A DNA stretch of 13,833 bases, taken from the NCBI GenBank assembly GCA_946481035.1, contig CAMLNK010000016.1, forward strand, positions 1-13,833, given 5' to 3'. This stretch comes from an uncultured Dyadobacter sp. (lineage in GTDB: Bacteria; Bacteroidota; Bacteroidia; Cytophagales; Spirosomataceae). The notes beneath the pieces were generated by a model that had not been told where the DNA came from, did no database searches, and saw only the letters and a list, made by a program, of their open reading frames with translations. Position numbers and translations under genes: made by a program. This document shows, piece after piece, positions 7,320 through 13,833 of the stretch; position 1 is the first letter of the stretch, and the number at the start of each line of letters is the position of its first letter.

Positions 7320-8741
7320 ATGAGGAAAATCTTTTATGTGCTGCTGTTATCGGCAGCACTTTGCGCTGAAAGTTACTCACAGGATTCTACCTTTTTTTAT
7401 TCCGCCAGAATAAACGCGGCCGGCTCAACAGCAAACGTTCCCTTCTGGCTATATGCCAATAGCAATGCCGCCTTACCCGAAAAAGGCTCATTCGTACAAG
7501 GTGCCGCCAGTTTTCACCGGGTTTACAACAGAAACAACCCGCGTTTCTTCCAATGGGCAGGCGGCGCCGAGCTGATAGGTTATGCCGGCAAGAAAAATAA
7601 CGCATTCTTTACCGATCTGTTTATTGCCGGCAAAGCGGGGCCTGTTGAGCTTTCCATTGGTCAACGAAAAGAATTTATGGGCCTCGGCGACAGCCTTCTC
7701 TCGATGGGGCCTATTGCGATGTCCTCAAACTACCGCCCCTATCCGAAAATACAACTTTCCACACCCAATTTTGTAAACCTGATCCCGGGTAACGACATCA
7801 TTTCCTTTAAGGTTTCTTATGGAGACGGCCTGCTCGGCGCGGCAGCTGTGCATTATGGCAACGTTACCAGCGTGCCCGACGTTTACCTTCATCAAAAATC
7901 CCTTTACATAAAACTGGGCAAGAGTCACCATCGCCTCAACTTGTTCGGAGGTTTCAATCACCAGGCCATGTGGGGCGGCGAGGATAAGATTTTTACGGGC
8001 GGCCTCAAAAAGGCCGAGGCCTACGAGTATGTTATCTTCGGGAAACCGTGGAGCCATAGCCGCGTTGGTAACCATTTCGGGACGATCGACGTTGCCGCGG
8101 AGTGGAAAGGAAAACAATGGGATATTTTCCTCTACCGCCAGACGATCTACGAGGATGGCTCGCTTAGCAACCTGTCCACTGTATCCGATGGTTTGAGCGG
8201 GTTACGGTTTAAGAGAAAACGAAGAGACGAAACATCCCCTACATTTCGGTTCAACACCCTGTTATTTGAATTTCTCTATACCAAAAACCAGGGTGGAGCG
8301 ATATTCGACTACCTGAACGGCATTTTCGGGAAGGATAATTACTTCAACCACTACGTTTACAACCAGGGGTGGTCGTACCGCGGAAGGAGCCTCGGCACAC
8401 CGATGATCGCCCCTCGGACAACCACGCGCAACAATTTGTTAACTACCAGCACACTTTTCACCGCAAACAACCTGATCATAGCTTATCATCTTGGTGCAGA
8501 AGCCTCCTGGAAAAAGATAAATTTCCTGCTAAAAGGTAGTTTTTCTCAAAATTCGGGCACTTACGACACTCCTATCCGGCCTGTTGCGAAGCAAACTTCC
8601 CTGTTGTTTAGAGTTGAAACTCCGCTATTAAAAACAAAAAATGATATTTTCGGTCTAAGTCTAGCCTCCGATTTCGGCCAACTCTATACGCAAAATATGG
8701 CAGTAATGGTCAGTTGGAGGAAATCCGGCTTTATCTGGTAA
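7320..8741 (+). CDS. Capsule assembly Wzi family outer-membrane protein, copy 1
   Basis: This 473-residue protein belongs to the Wzi family (Pfam Caps_assemb_Wzi). Characterised Wzi is an outer-membrane beta-barrel lectin of similar length that anchors capsule at the surface. A signal peptide covers residues 1-21, with probable cleavage after S-Y-S-Q and before D-S-T. The remainder alternates short beta-prone segments with no long helix, as expected for a barrel. Family blocks seen here and in the two following genes are P-F-W (41-43), N-H-Q-A-M-W-G-G-E (213-221), G-N-H-F-G-T-I-D (250-257), L-Y-R-Q-T-I-Y-E-D-G-S-L (271-282), Y-F-N-H-Y-V-Y-N-Q-G-W-S-Y (341-353) and a C-terminal W-R-K-S-G-F. 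It follows the sugar transferase by 39 bp with no visible promoter, so it is likely co-transcribed with it. Binding specificity is unknown. Confidence 0.9.
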   Translation: MRKIFYVLLLSAALCAESYSQDSTFFYSARINAAGSTANVPFWLYANSNAALPEKGSFVQGAASFHRVYNRNNPRFFQWAGGAELIGYAGKKNNAFFTDLFIAGKAGPVELSIGQRKEFMGLGDSLLSMGPIAMSSNYRPYPKIQLSTPNFVNLIPGNDIISFKVSYGDGLLGAAAVHYGNVTSVPDVYLHQKSLYIKLGKSHHRLNLFGGFNHQAMWGGEDKIFTGGLKKAEAYEYVIFGKPWSHSRVGNHFGTIDVAAEWKGKQWDIFLYRQTIYEDGSLSNLSTVSDGLSGLRFKRKRRDETSPTFRFNTLLFEFLYTKNQGGAIFDYLNGIFGKDNYFNHYVYNQGWSYRGRSLGTPMIAPRTTTRNNLLTTSTLFTANNLIIAYHLGAEASWKKINFLLKGSFSQNSGTYDTPIRPVAKQTSLLFRVETPLLKTKNDIFGLSLASDFGQLYTQNMAVMVSWRKSGFIW

Positions 8742-8788
8742 CTTTAAATTTTCACATACAAGGCTGACCTATTTTCCTCTTTTACTAA

Positions 8789-10231
8789 ATGTCGTCCCTA
8801 TTTTCCCAGATACGAGTTTGCCTGATCCTTTATCTATTACTCATCGTCTTTGAACTACAAGCCCAGGACTCTACGGTATACTATAAAGCGTCGGTGACGG
8901 CAGCCGGAGCAACTGCCCAAACTCCCTTTTGGCAACACGCCAATCAGAACGGCAGCATCCCCCTGAACGGCAATTTTGGCATTGTCGATGCGGGAATATA
9001 TAAAGTTTACAATCCCCACAACCCCCGGCTGATACAATGGAGCGCCGGCGTTCAGGGAATCGCGAGTTACGGCAAATCCGAAAATGTTTTTCTTTCCGAC
9101 CTTTATGCCGCAGTAAAAATCGGCAAGGTGGAAATTCTCGCCGGCCAGAAACGCATGACTGCCGGGCTCGTCGATACCACCCTTTCTTCGGGTTCGCTTG
9201 CAATGGCAGGCAATGCAAGGCCCTATCCGCGGGTCCAGATTTCCATGCCGGAGTATTTGCCGCTTTATTTTACCAACAACTTCGTCGCGATTAAGTTTAC
9301 CTACTCGGATGGTTACCTCGGACCGAGCGGGATCAACTACGGCAGCGTTACGCGCATTTCCGACACCTATTTGCACCAAAAGCAGCTGTATTTCCGCCTC
9401 GGCAATAAATCACACCGGTATCGCATTTACCTGGGAGCCAACCACCAGGCCATGTGGGGCGGTGAGAAGGAAACGATGCCGCTATACCGCCTCGATATGC
9501 TGAAAGCCTATTGGTATACCATTTCCGGCAAAACCCTGGATTACAAGAAGGTCGGAAACCATTTCGGAACATTCGATATCGGCGGCGAATGGCATGGAAG
9601 GGATTGGAATTTTTTCCTCTACCGCCAGAATATTTATGAAACCGGCTCGCTTTTCAAGGTTACCAATTTTGAAGACGGCCTGAACGGATTGAGCGTCAGA
9701 CGCACCAAACCGCTGCCAAAAGGCTCTTCCTATTTTGCATTCCACTCATTCCTCCTGGAAGTGATCGGGACGCACAACCAGATCAACCGTTATCCGATCT
9801 CTGAGCTGGTATTATTCGAAAGGGCAAACTATTTCAACAGCTACGTTTACCAACGCGGCTGGTCCTATTATGGCACTGGCATTGGTACACCGCTCGCGCC
9901 TCCCTCGGGCACAACCGATAGCGACTTACCGCGCAATAATTCAGAATTCACAAATAATAATCGCTTCTGGGCGTTTCATACAGGTGCAACCGCCACCTGG
10001 CTGAACCTGAAATTGTCGTTCCGCGGCACTTACTCACGGAATTCGGGCTCATTTCTGACACCATTCGCAGGGGTGAATCAACAGGTATCGTTGTGGCTGG
10101 GAGCTGAAAAAAACTTAAATATCTTGAACGGATGCAGTGTTTATTCCGCAATATCGTCGGATATTGGTAAGCTATATCCTAACACCTACGGGTTAACGAT
10201 AGGGCTGCGTAAAAGCGGCTTCCTCGATTAG
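8789..10231 (+). CDS. Capsule assembly Wzi family outer-membrane protein, copy 2
   Basis: This 480-residue Wzi-family beta-barrel is more like copy 1 than copy 3. The signal peptide is longer (about 1-26, ending L-Q-A-Q before D-S-T). Blocks include P-F-W (46-48), Y-L-H-Q-K-Q-L-Y (194-201), N-H-Q-A-M-W-G-G-E (218-226), V-G-N-H-F-G-T-F-D (255-263), L-Y-R-Q-N-I-Y-E-T-G-S-L (277-288) and a Y-F-N-S-Y-V-Y-Q-R-G-W-S-Y block, ending R-K-S-G-F. Against copy 1 the Glu-Asp in the Y-E-D-G-S-L block is Glu-Thr. The 47-bp gap from copy 1 holds no recognisable promoter or terminator. The retained barrel motifs and intact frame argue that this is a working paralogue rather than a decaying duplicate. It presumably binds the same or a related surface polysaccharide, which is an inference. 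Confidence 0.9.
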   Translation: MSSLFSQIRVCLILYLLLIVFELQAQDSTVYYKASVTAAGATAQTPFWQHANQNGSIPLNGNFGIVDAGIYKVYNPHNPRLIQWSAGVQGIASYGKSENVFLSDLYAAVKIGKVEILAGQKRMTAGLVDTTLSSGSLAMAGNARPYPRVQISMPEYLPLYFTNNFVAIKFTYSDGYLGPSGINYGSVTRISDTYLHQKQLYFRLGNKSHRYRIYLGANHQAMWGGEKETMPLYRLDMLKAYWYTISGKTLDYKKVGNHFGTFDIGGEWHGRDWNFFLYRQNIYETGSLFKVTNFEDGLNGLSVRRTKPLPKGSSYFAFHSFLLEVIGTHNQINRYPISELVLFERANYFNSYVYQRGWSYYGTGIGTPLAPPSGTTDSDLPRNNSEFTNNNRFWAFHTGATATWLNLKLSFRGTYSRNSGSFLTPFAGVNQQVSLWLGAEKNLNILNGCSVYSAISSDIGKLYPNTYGLTIGLRKSGFLD

Positions 10232-10286
10232 CCCGTTTAGTATCAACCGACATATACGTACAATATGATAATAGAAAAGTTATACT

Positions 10287-10294
10287 TATTTTTG
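10287..10294 (+). promoter_or_regulatory. Candidate -7 element upstream of the third wzi gene
   Basis: TATTTTTG fits the Bacteroidota -7 consensus TAnnTTTG exactly and lies 43 bp before the ATG at 10338. No TTG or TTTG occurs at the expected distance upstream, so the case rests on the -7 box and on the 106-bp gap being the longest within the wzi block. It may give copy 3 its own transcription start. Confidence 0.3.
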
Positions 10295-10337
10295 TCGGCT
10301 ATTATACACATTATGGACAAAGCGTGAGGGCACACCT

Positions 10338-11822
10338 ATGAGATTTCTTCTATTCATATTGCTAACAGTGCCCTTCCTCGGCTTTTCCCAATCAGATACC
10401 AAGGAACCCATTATTTACACGGACTCTACCACCAATTATGCGGAGGTCGTCGGAATGGGCAGCTCCAACGGTTATACACCATTCTGGATCCAATCGAACC
10501 AATACGGAATCGTCCCCAAAACAGGCCCGAACGTCAGCGTAAGGGCAGGGCTGGAACGTTACTGGACAATTTCAGAGAACAAAACCCGCAATGAATGGCG
10601 TGTAGGCGCGGGCGTGGAGGTTGCCGGGAATTTTGTTCAGACAAAGAATGTCCTGTTTCCTCAGGCACATGCCACACTGCGGTACAAAAACTGGGAACTC
10701 TATGTAGGACGTAAAAAGCAAGCGCTCGGCCTGGCCGATTCTACGATAGGTTCCGGCTCCTACGCCTGGTCGGGCAATGCGTTGCCAATCCCGAAAATCT
10801 ACTTCGGAACGACGCGGTTCGTACCCGTTCCTTTCACAAAGGGCTGGCTTTCATTCCAGGCATTTTATTCGGATGGGTTATTTGAAAACAGTAGGCCCAT
10901 TACGCAGAATCTGAAATTCCATCAGAAAGCATTCTATATGCGCATCGGTAAGGCCAATTCAATGCTGAAACTTTACGGAGGCTTCAACCACCAGGTGCAA
11001 TGGGGTGGAAAACTGAAAAAAAACCTGGGCGTCAATGGCGAGACTTTACAAATGCCAACCGGGTTTAAAAACTACATTAATGCCGTTATCGGATCTATCG
11101 GCGGCAGTGGCGACGATATTACCTACTTCGATAGCACCAGCCGGATCGGGAACCACCTTGGCTCGATCGACCTGGCGATGGAGGTCGAAACCTATGAAAG
11201 CAGCATTTTCCTTTACAGGCAGTTTATTTATGAGGACGGCTCGCTGTTTTATCTGACGGGGCTCAAAGACGGGCTTTACGGTGCCAGGGTTAAACGAAAA
11301 AACTCTTACGGGGCCAATTTTGAGGTCAATGCCGCTGTTCTTGAATTTCTATATACCAAAGATCAGGGCGGGGATGGCTTCGTGCTGGTTGACGGTAAAA
11401 AAAGAGGAAGGGATAATTATTTCAACAACCAGCAGGTCCGCGACGGCTGGGGTTACTATGACAGGACCATTGGGACACCTTTTATCCCGCCTACTTCCCA
11501 AACCAAATGGAAATGGCCGAATTATGCCGACAACTTTACGAGTAACAACCGCGTAATGATGTTCCATCTGGGTCTGGAAGGCACATTATTCCGGAAAATC
11601 CAATGGCTGGGTAAATTTTCGTATTCCGAAAACAGCGGAGCTTATCTTGAAAAATTTGAAGGCGCACCCAAGCAATTCTCCGGAATGCTCATGCTGCAAT
11701 CCAAGCTCGACGTACTCGGCGGGTTGACGGTAAAAGGTGCCTACGCAGCCGATATTGGCGATTTGTATCGCAAAACCTACGGATTCATGCTGGGTGTACG
11801 AAAAGACTTTTCGTTTTACTGA
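10338..11822 (+). CDS. Capsule assembly Wzi family outer-membrane protein, copy 3 (most diverged)
   Basis: This is the longest of the three Wzi paralogues (494 residues). A short signal peptide (about 1-18, ending L-G-F-S-Q) precedes the barrel. Shared blocks are T-P-F-W (47-50), N-H-Q-V-Q-W-G-G-K (217-225, where copies 1 and 2 have A-M-W-G-G-E), I-G-N-H-L-G-S-I-D (270-278) and L-Y-R-Q-F-I-Y-E-D-G-S-L (292-303). It ends in L-G-V-R-K-D-F-S-F-Y rather than R-K-S-G-F. A glycine/aspartate-rich stretch at about 253-268 (with G-G-S-G-D-D) is longer than the matching region of copies 1 and 2 and may be an extended loop. It is separated from copy 2 by 106 bp holding a candidate -7 box. Its stop is 3 bp from the convergent HIT gene's stop. 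The Wzi family call is firm; a role distinct from copies 1 and 2 is only suggested by the divergence. Confidence 0.9.
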   Translation: MRFLLFILLTVPFLGFSQSDTKEPIIYTDSTTNYAEVVGMGSSNGYTPFWIQSNQYGIVPKTGPNVSVRAGLERYWTISENKTRNEWRVGAGVEVAGNFVQTKNVLFPQAHATLRYKNWELYVGRKKQALGLADSTIGSGSYAWSGNALPIPKIYFGTTRFVPVPFTKGWLSFQAFYSDGLFENSRPITQNLKFHQKAFYMRIGKANSMLKLYGGFNHQVQWGGKLKKNLGVNGETLQMPTGFKNYINAVIGSIGGSGDDITYFDSTSRIGNHLGSIDLAMEVETYESSIFLYRQFIYEDGSLFYLTGLKDGLYGARVKRKNSYGANFEVNAAVLEFLYTKDQGGDGFVLVDGKKRGRDNYFNNQQVRDGWGYYDRTIGTPFIPPTSQTKWKWPNYADNFTSNNRVMMFHLGLEGTLFRKIQWLGKFSYSENSGAYLEKFEGAPKQFSGMLMLQSKLDVLGGLTVKGAYAADIGDLYRKTYGFMLGVRKDFSFY

Positions 11823-11825
11823 GCC

Positions 11826-12215
11826 TTATAAATTACTTCTGATCTTTTCAGCCAATGTCGCGAGTTCTTCTTGCGACGTTTTTATTTTTTGGCTGAAATC
11901 CGCATCGGCCATGCTGTTCAGCGGGAGCAGGTGCACGTGCGCATGAGGCACTTCGAGGCCGATCACACTCACGCCGATCCGCAAGCAGGGGACCGACTTC
12001 TCCAACGCAGGAACAATGCTTTTCGCAAACCTGAACAGGCCGGTATACAACTCATCGTCAAGGTCGAAAAGGTAGTCCACCTCTTTCTTCGGAATGACGA
12101 GCGTATGCCCTTTTGCGATGGGAAATGCATCGAGAAATGCGAGAAAATCGTCTGTTTCGGCGATTTTATGGCAGGGTATCTCCCCTGCTACGATTCTTGA
12201 AAATATAGATGCCAT
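11826..12215 (-). CDS. HIT (histidine triad) family nucleotide hydrolase/transferase
   Basis: This 129-residue protein is a typical Hint-branch HIT protein, a small cytosolic, usually dimeric enzyme that hydrolyses nucleoside phosphoramidates or related nucleotides. The start is M-A-S-I-F-S-R-I-V-A-G-E-I-P, then F-L-D-A-F-P-I-A-K-G-H-T-L-V-I-P-K (27-43), both standard for the family. The triad H-A-H-V-H-L-L is at 91-97, and the middle histidine (H93) is the expected nucleophile. The length is normal. It is transcribed from its own likely promoter (12250-12281, minus strand), giving a leader of about 28 nt. It converges on the third wzi gene, and the wzi terminator lies within its 3' coding end. 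No functional link with the polysaccharide genes is evident; it is probably a housekeeping gene flanking the cluster. Confidence 0.95.
   Translation of the reverse strand: MASIFSRIVAGEIPCHKIAETDDFLAFLDAFPIAKGHTLVIPKKEVDYLFDLDDELYTGLFRFAKSIVPALEKSVPCLRIGVSVIGLEVPHAHVHLLPLNSMADADFSQKIKTSQEELATLAEKIRSNL
11856..11890 (+). terminator. Rho-independent terminator of the wzi block, inside the HIT gene
   Basis: GTCGCGAG (11857-11864) pairs with CTTGCGAC (11870-11877), with one G-U wobble at 11862/11872 and a TTCTT loop, giving an 8-bp stem. A T-rich tract, five T then A then six T (11879-11890), follows at once. A further pair of arms, TTTCAGCCAA (11846-11855) and TTGGCTGAAA (11889-11898), encloses the structure. 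It lies about 35 bp after the third wzi stop, in the right direction to end that transcript. Confidence 0.7.
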
Positions 12216-12249
12216 GTGGATAGGTTGTCGGATTATTTTGAGCTACTCC

Positions 12250-12281
12250 CAAAAATAGGAGCCGCCAACTTTCGATCCAAA
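12250..12281 (-). promoter_or_regulatory. Promoter of the HIT gene (Bacteroidota type)
   Basis: On the minus strand, TTTG (12281-12278) is followed after 20 bp by TATTTTTG (12257-12250). This matches the Bacteroidota -33/-7 consensus TTTG and TAnnTTTG with suitable spacing. The -7 box lies 34 bp before the ATG of the HIT gene, predicting a short leader. Confidence 0.6.
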
Positions 12282-12287
12282 TATGCC

Positions 12288-12316
12288 TTTGAAAACTCAA
12301 AAAGTACTTAATATTG
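12288..12316 (+). promoter_or_regulatory. Promoter of the DUF1080 gene (Bacteroidota type)
   Basis: TTTG at 12288-12291 is followed after 17 bp by TAATATTG at 12309-12316, one mismatch from TAnnTTTG. Transcription would begin near 12322-12324, about 20 bases before the ATG at 12343. It lies only 6 bp from the -33 element of the divergent HIT promoter. Confidence 0.45.
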
Positions 12317-12342
12317 TGGACTAAAACTTTAACAAGCGAAAC

Positions 12343-13047
12343 ATGAATTTTACAAAATGGAAGGCTTTCGGAAAAGCATCCGTTATCGCCCTGGCTGCCC
12401 TGGCCTTTTCAAATGATGCAGAAGCGCAAAAAGGAAAGTGGGTTACTCTTTTCGACGGCAAAAGCCTGAATGGCTGGCATAGCTGGCAACAGGACAAAGT
12501 TCTGCCACAATGGAAGATAGAAGATGGTGCGGTGGTACTTGCTGAAAAAGGCGGTAAAGACCTCGTTACGGACAAAGAATACGGTGATTTCGAACTCGAA
12601 CTGGAATGGAAAATCTCGGAAGGCGGTAACAGCGGGATCATCTACCACGTAGTAGAAGACAAAAAATACTGCTGCCCCTACTCTACCGGCCCCGAAATCC
12701 AGGTGCTCGACGATGTGAAACACCCTGATGCCAAAGCAGGCAAAGACGGTAACCACAAAGCCGGTTCATTGTATGATATGCTTCCTCCATCCGACTTCAC
12801 AGCTGTGAAACCTGCCGGAGAATGGAACAAAGCCAAAATCGTGATCAAAGGCGGCAAAGGCGAAAGCTGGCTGAACGGCAAAAAAGTAGTTTCATTCCCT
12901 ACTCAGGGTGCTGAATGGGACAAACTCGTTGCCAACAGCAAGTTCAAAACCTGGCAGGGATTCGGTGCATCTTCCAAAGGCAAGATTGCATTGCAAGACC
13001 ACGGCGACAAAGTTTCTTACCGTAACATCCGCATCAAAGAACTATAA
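12343..13047 (+). CDS. Secreted DUF1080 / 3-keto-disaccharide hydrolase family protein
   Basis: This 234-residue exported protein carries one DUF1080 domain (3-keto-disaccharide hydrolase family, a concanavalin-like beta-sandwich fold). A signal peptide covers about 1-28 (basic start, hydrophobic A-L-A-A-L-A-F core, A-E-A cleavage site). Domain marks are W-V-T-L-F-D-G-K-S-L-N-G-W (33-45), G-D-F-E-L-E-L-E-W-K (81-90), G-G-N-S-G-I-I-Y-H (94-102), T-G-P-E-I-Q-V-L-D-D (115-124), G-E-W-N-K-A-K-I-V (159-167) and W-L-N-G-K-K-V (176-182). These cover the whole domain, so the protein is complete and has no extra modules. A Cys-Cys pair at 110-111 sits near the predicted sugar-binding region. Members act on oxidised disaccharides or related glycans, but many are uncharacterised, so the substrate is left open. 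It has its own promoter and its stop overlaps the convergent helicase gene by 6 bp. Confidence 0.9.
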   Translation: MNFTKWKAFGKASVIALAALAFSNDAEAQKGKWVTLFDGKSLNGWHSWQQDKVLPQWKIEDGAVVLAEKGGKDLVTDKEYGDFELELEWKISEGGNSGIIYHVVEDKKYCCPYSTGPEIQVLDDVKHPDAKAGKDGNHKAGSLYDMLPPSDFTAVKPAGEWNKAKIVIKGGKGESWLNGKKVVSFPTQGAEWDKLVANSKFKTWQGFGASSKGKIALQDHGDKVSYRNIRIKEL

Positions 13048-13833
13048 TAAGCTGTTTTTAAGGTTTCCCGACCAATATTCGCGGCTGTAAACGCGCCTGA
13101 ACGGCCAGTTTTTCAATCGCAACAGAAGGGGCAAATAAGCGTGAGGCTCTTTGGACGACTTACTGTAATGGTAAAGATCGTCGTCCGTAAGTACCAAACC
13201 CTTGTAGGCCCCTTCTTCTTTTACAGTAATGTCGCCAAACGGAAGCTCTTTCCCCAACATCGGGTTCTGCCGTACCAATCGCTCTTTCAGCAGCCAGTCG
13301 GAGCGGAATTGCCCGGTAGCAAGCGGCGCAGGCTTATACTTGCCTTCCGACACCTGCAATGCGTAATCCATGTAAGCCCGGAGCAGTTTCGGGCCTTCGT
13401 TGGCAGTATTTTCAGTTTGTAACTGTGAAGGCCAAAGACTTGTCACGAAGTAAATCTTCTCCCGCGCCCGTGTGACGGCCACATTCAGGCGGTTCTCTCC
13501 CCCTTGCATATTCAAAGTACCGAACTGCATCGAAATGCGGCCTTTTTCGTCCGGAGCATAGCCCATCGAGAAGATGATAATGTCACGCTCATCGCCCTGT
13601 ACGTTCTCGATATTCTTTACAAAAAGACCTTCCGGTAATGCGATTTCCTGCTCCAATGCATCCTGAATGGCCGCTTGCTGGTAAAAATTGAAGGTTACCA
13701 CGCCGATACTCTTCCCGGTTCCGGCAAGCTCGCGGATCAGCCGCAACACTTCGTCGACTTCAACGACATTGGTATTGTTCTTCCATACACCCTCAGTTTT
13801 AATGTACTGAATGCCCGGCTCGCGATCGTTGAT
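13042..13833 (-). CDS. Superfamily 1 (Upf1/Dna2-like) helicase, C-terminal part, cut by window edge
   Basis: This is the last 263 residues of a DNA/RNA helicase whose N-terminal part lies beyond base 13833; the frame is open to the edge and the GTG at 13747-13749 is internal. Visible in order are G-V-V-T-F-N-F-Y-Q-Q-A-A-I (motif IV region), V-Q-G-D-E-R-D-I-I-I-F-S (motif V region) and L-N-V-A-V-T-R-A-R-E-K-I-Y (motif VI, with the arginine finger). This is the AAA_12-type second RecA domain. About 130 residues follow motif VI. The final stretch (G-L-V-L-T-D-D-D-L-Y-H-Y, then W-P-F-R-R-V-Y-S-R-E-Y-W) lines up by eye with the end of the Vsr-like MTES_1575 nuclease domain often fused to such helicases, but the usual G-I-E-C-D-G acidic motif is altered. 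It is unrelated to the polysaccharide genes and may belong to DNA repair or defence. Confidence 0.88.
   Translation of the reverse strand: MNDREPGIQYIKTEGVWKNNTNVVEVDEVLRLIRELAGTGKSIGVVTFNFYQQAAIQDALEQEIALPEGLFVKNIENVQGDERDIIIFSMGYAPDEKGRISMQFGTLNMQGGENRLNVAVTRAREKIYFVTSLWPSQLQTENTANEGPKLLRAYMDYALQVSEGKYKPAPLATGQFRSDWLLKERLVRQNPMLGKELPFGDITVKEEGAYKGLVLTDDDLYHYSKSSKEPHAYLPLLLRLKNWPFRRVYSREYWSGNLKNSLL

Noticed and set aside
8855..9379. 174-residue open frame on the minus strand
   Set aside because: It lies wholly inside the second wzi gene, has no family motifs, and similar antisense frames occur opposite most genes here because of codon usage.
11798..11814. Perfect short palindrome-like hairpin (ACGAAAAG-A-CTTTTCGT) at the end of the third wzi gene
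   Set aside because: It could serve as a terminator for HIT, but no T tract follows on that strand and the sequence is explained by the V-R-K-D-F-S codons. Left as chance unless transcript ends map there.
11871..12200. 109-residue plus-strand frame opposite HIT
   Set aside because: The HIT protein is clearly the real product on the minus strand; the plus frame has no motifs.

Overview
The window looks like chromosomal DNA from a Bacteroidota bacterium, most probably a member of the Cytophagales close to Dyadobacter or Spirosoma. The genus is an inference from gene style, not from a marker gene. The clues are near-consensus Bacteroidota promoters (TTTG about 17-20 bp before TAnnTTTG), the lack of clear Shine-Dalgarno sequences, three Wzi-family outer-membrane proteins that begin with Q-D-S-T or similar after the signal peptide, and a secreted DUF1080 (3-keto-disaccharide hydrolase) protein. 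I see no tRNA, rRNA, CRISPR array, insertion sequence or phage gene.

Positions 1-5940 are the downstream part of an exopolysaccharide or capsule cluster, all on the + strand. In order they are the C-terminal half of a GT4 glycosyltransferase (cut by the window edge), a GT2 glycosyltransferase, a multi-spanning Wzy-like polymerase, and three further GT4 glycosyltransferases. The first four genes are nearly contiguous or overlap (3 bp gap, then 11 bp and 8 bp overlaps), which suggests translational coupling. After a 338-bp AT-rich leader holding a candidate promoter and a long inverted repeat, a second block starts at 6279. It contains a polyprenyl-phosphate sugar-1-phosphate transferase (the step that starts the repeat unit on the lipid carrier) followed by three tandem, diverged wzi paralogues (7320-11822). 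Wzi proteins are outer-membrane beta-barrels that hold capsule on the cell surface. Together the blocks supply initiation, elongation, polymerisation and surface attachment of a polysaccharide. Flippase, chain-length kinase and Wza-type export genes are not in the window and presumably lie outside it.

Positions 11826-13833 are a change of subject. A HIT-family hydrolase gene runs convergently into the last wzi gene, only 3 bp away, and the best rho-independent terminator for the wzi block lies inside the HIT coding sequence. A 127-bp divergent promoter region separates HIT from the secreted DUF1080 gene. The stop of that gene overlaps by 6 bp the stop of a convergent superfamily-1 helicase, of which only the C-terminal part is in view. 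The helicase ends in what looks like a degenerate Vsr-like (MTES_1575-type) nuclease domain.

I do not see an obviously new system. The items most worth a second look are the wzi triplication, the inverted repeat in the leader of the sugar transferase gene, the terminator embedded in HIT, and the degenerate nuclease tail of the helicase.
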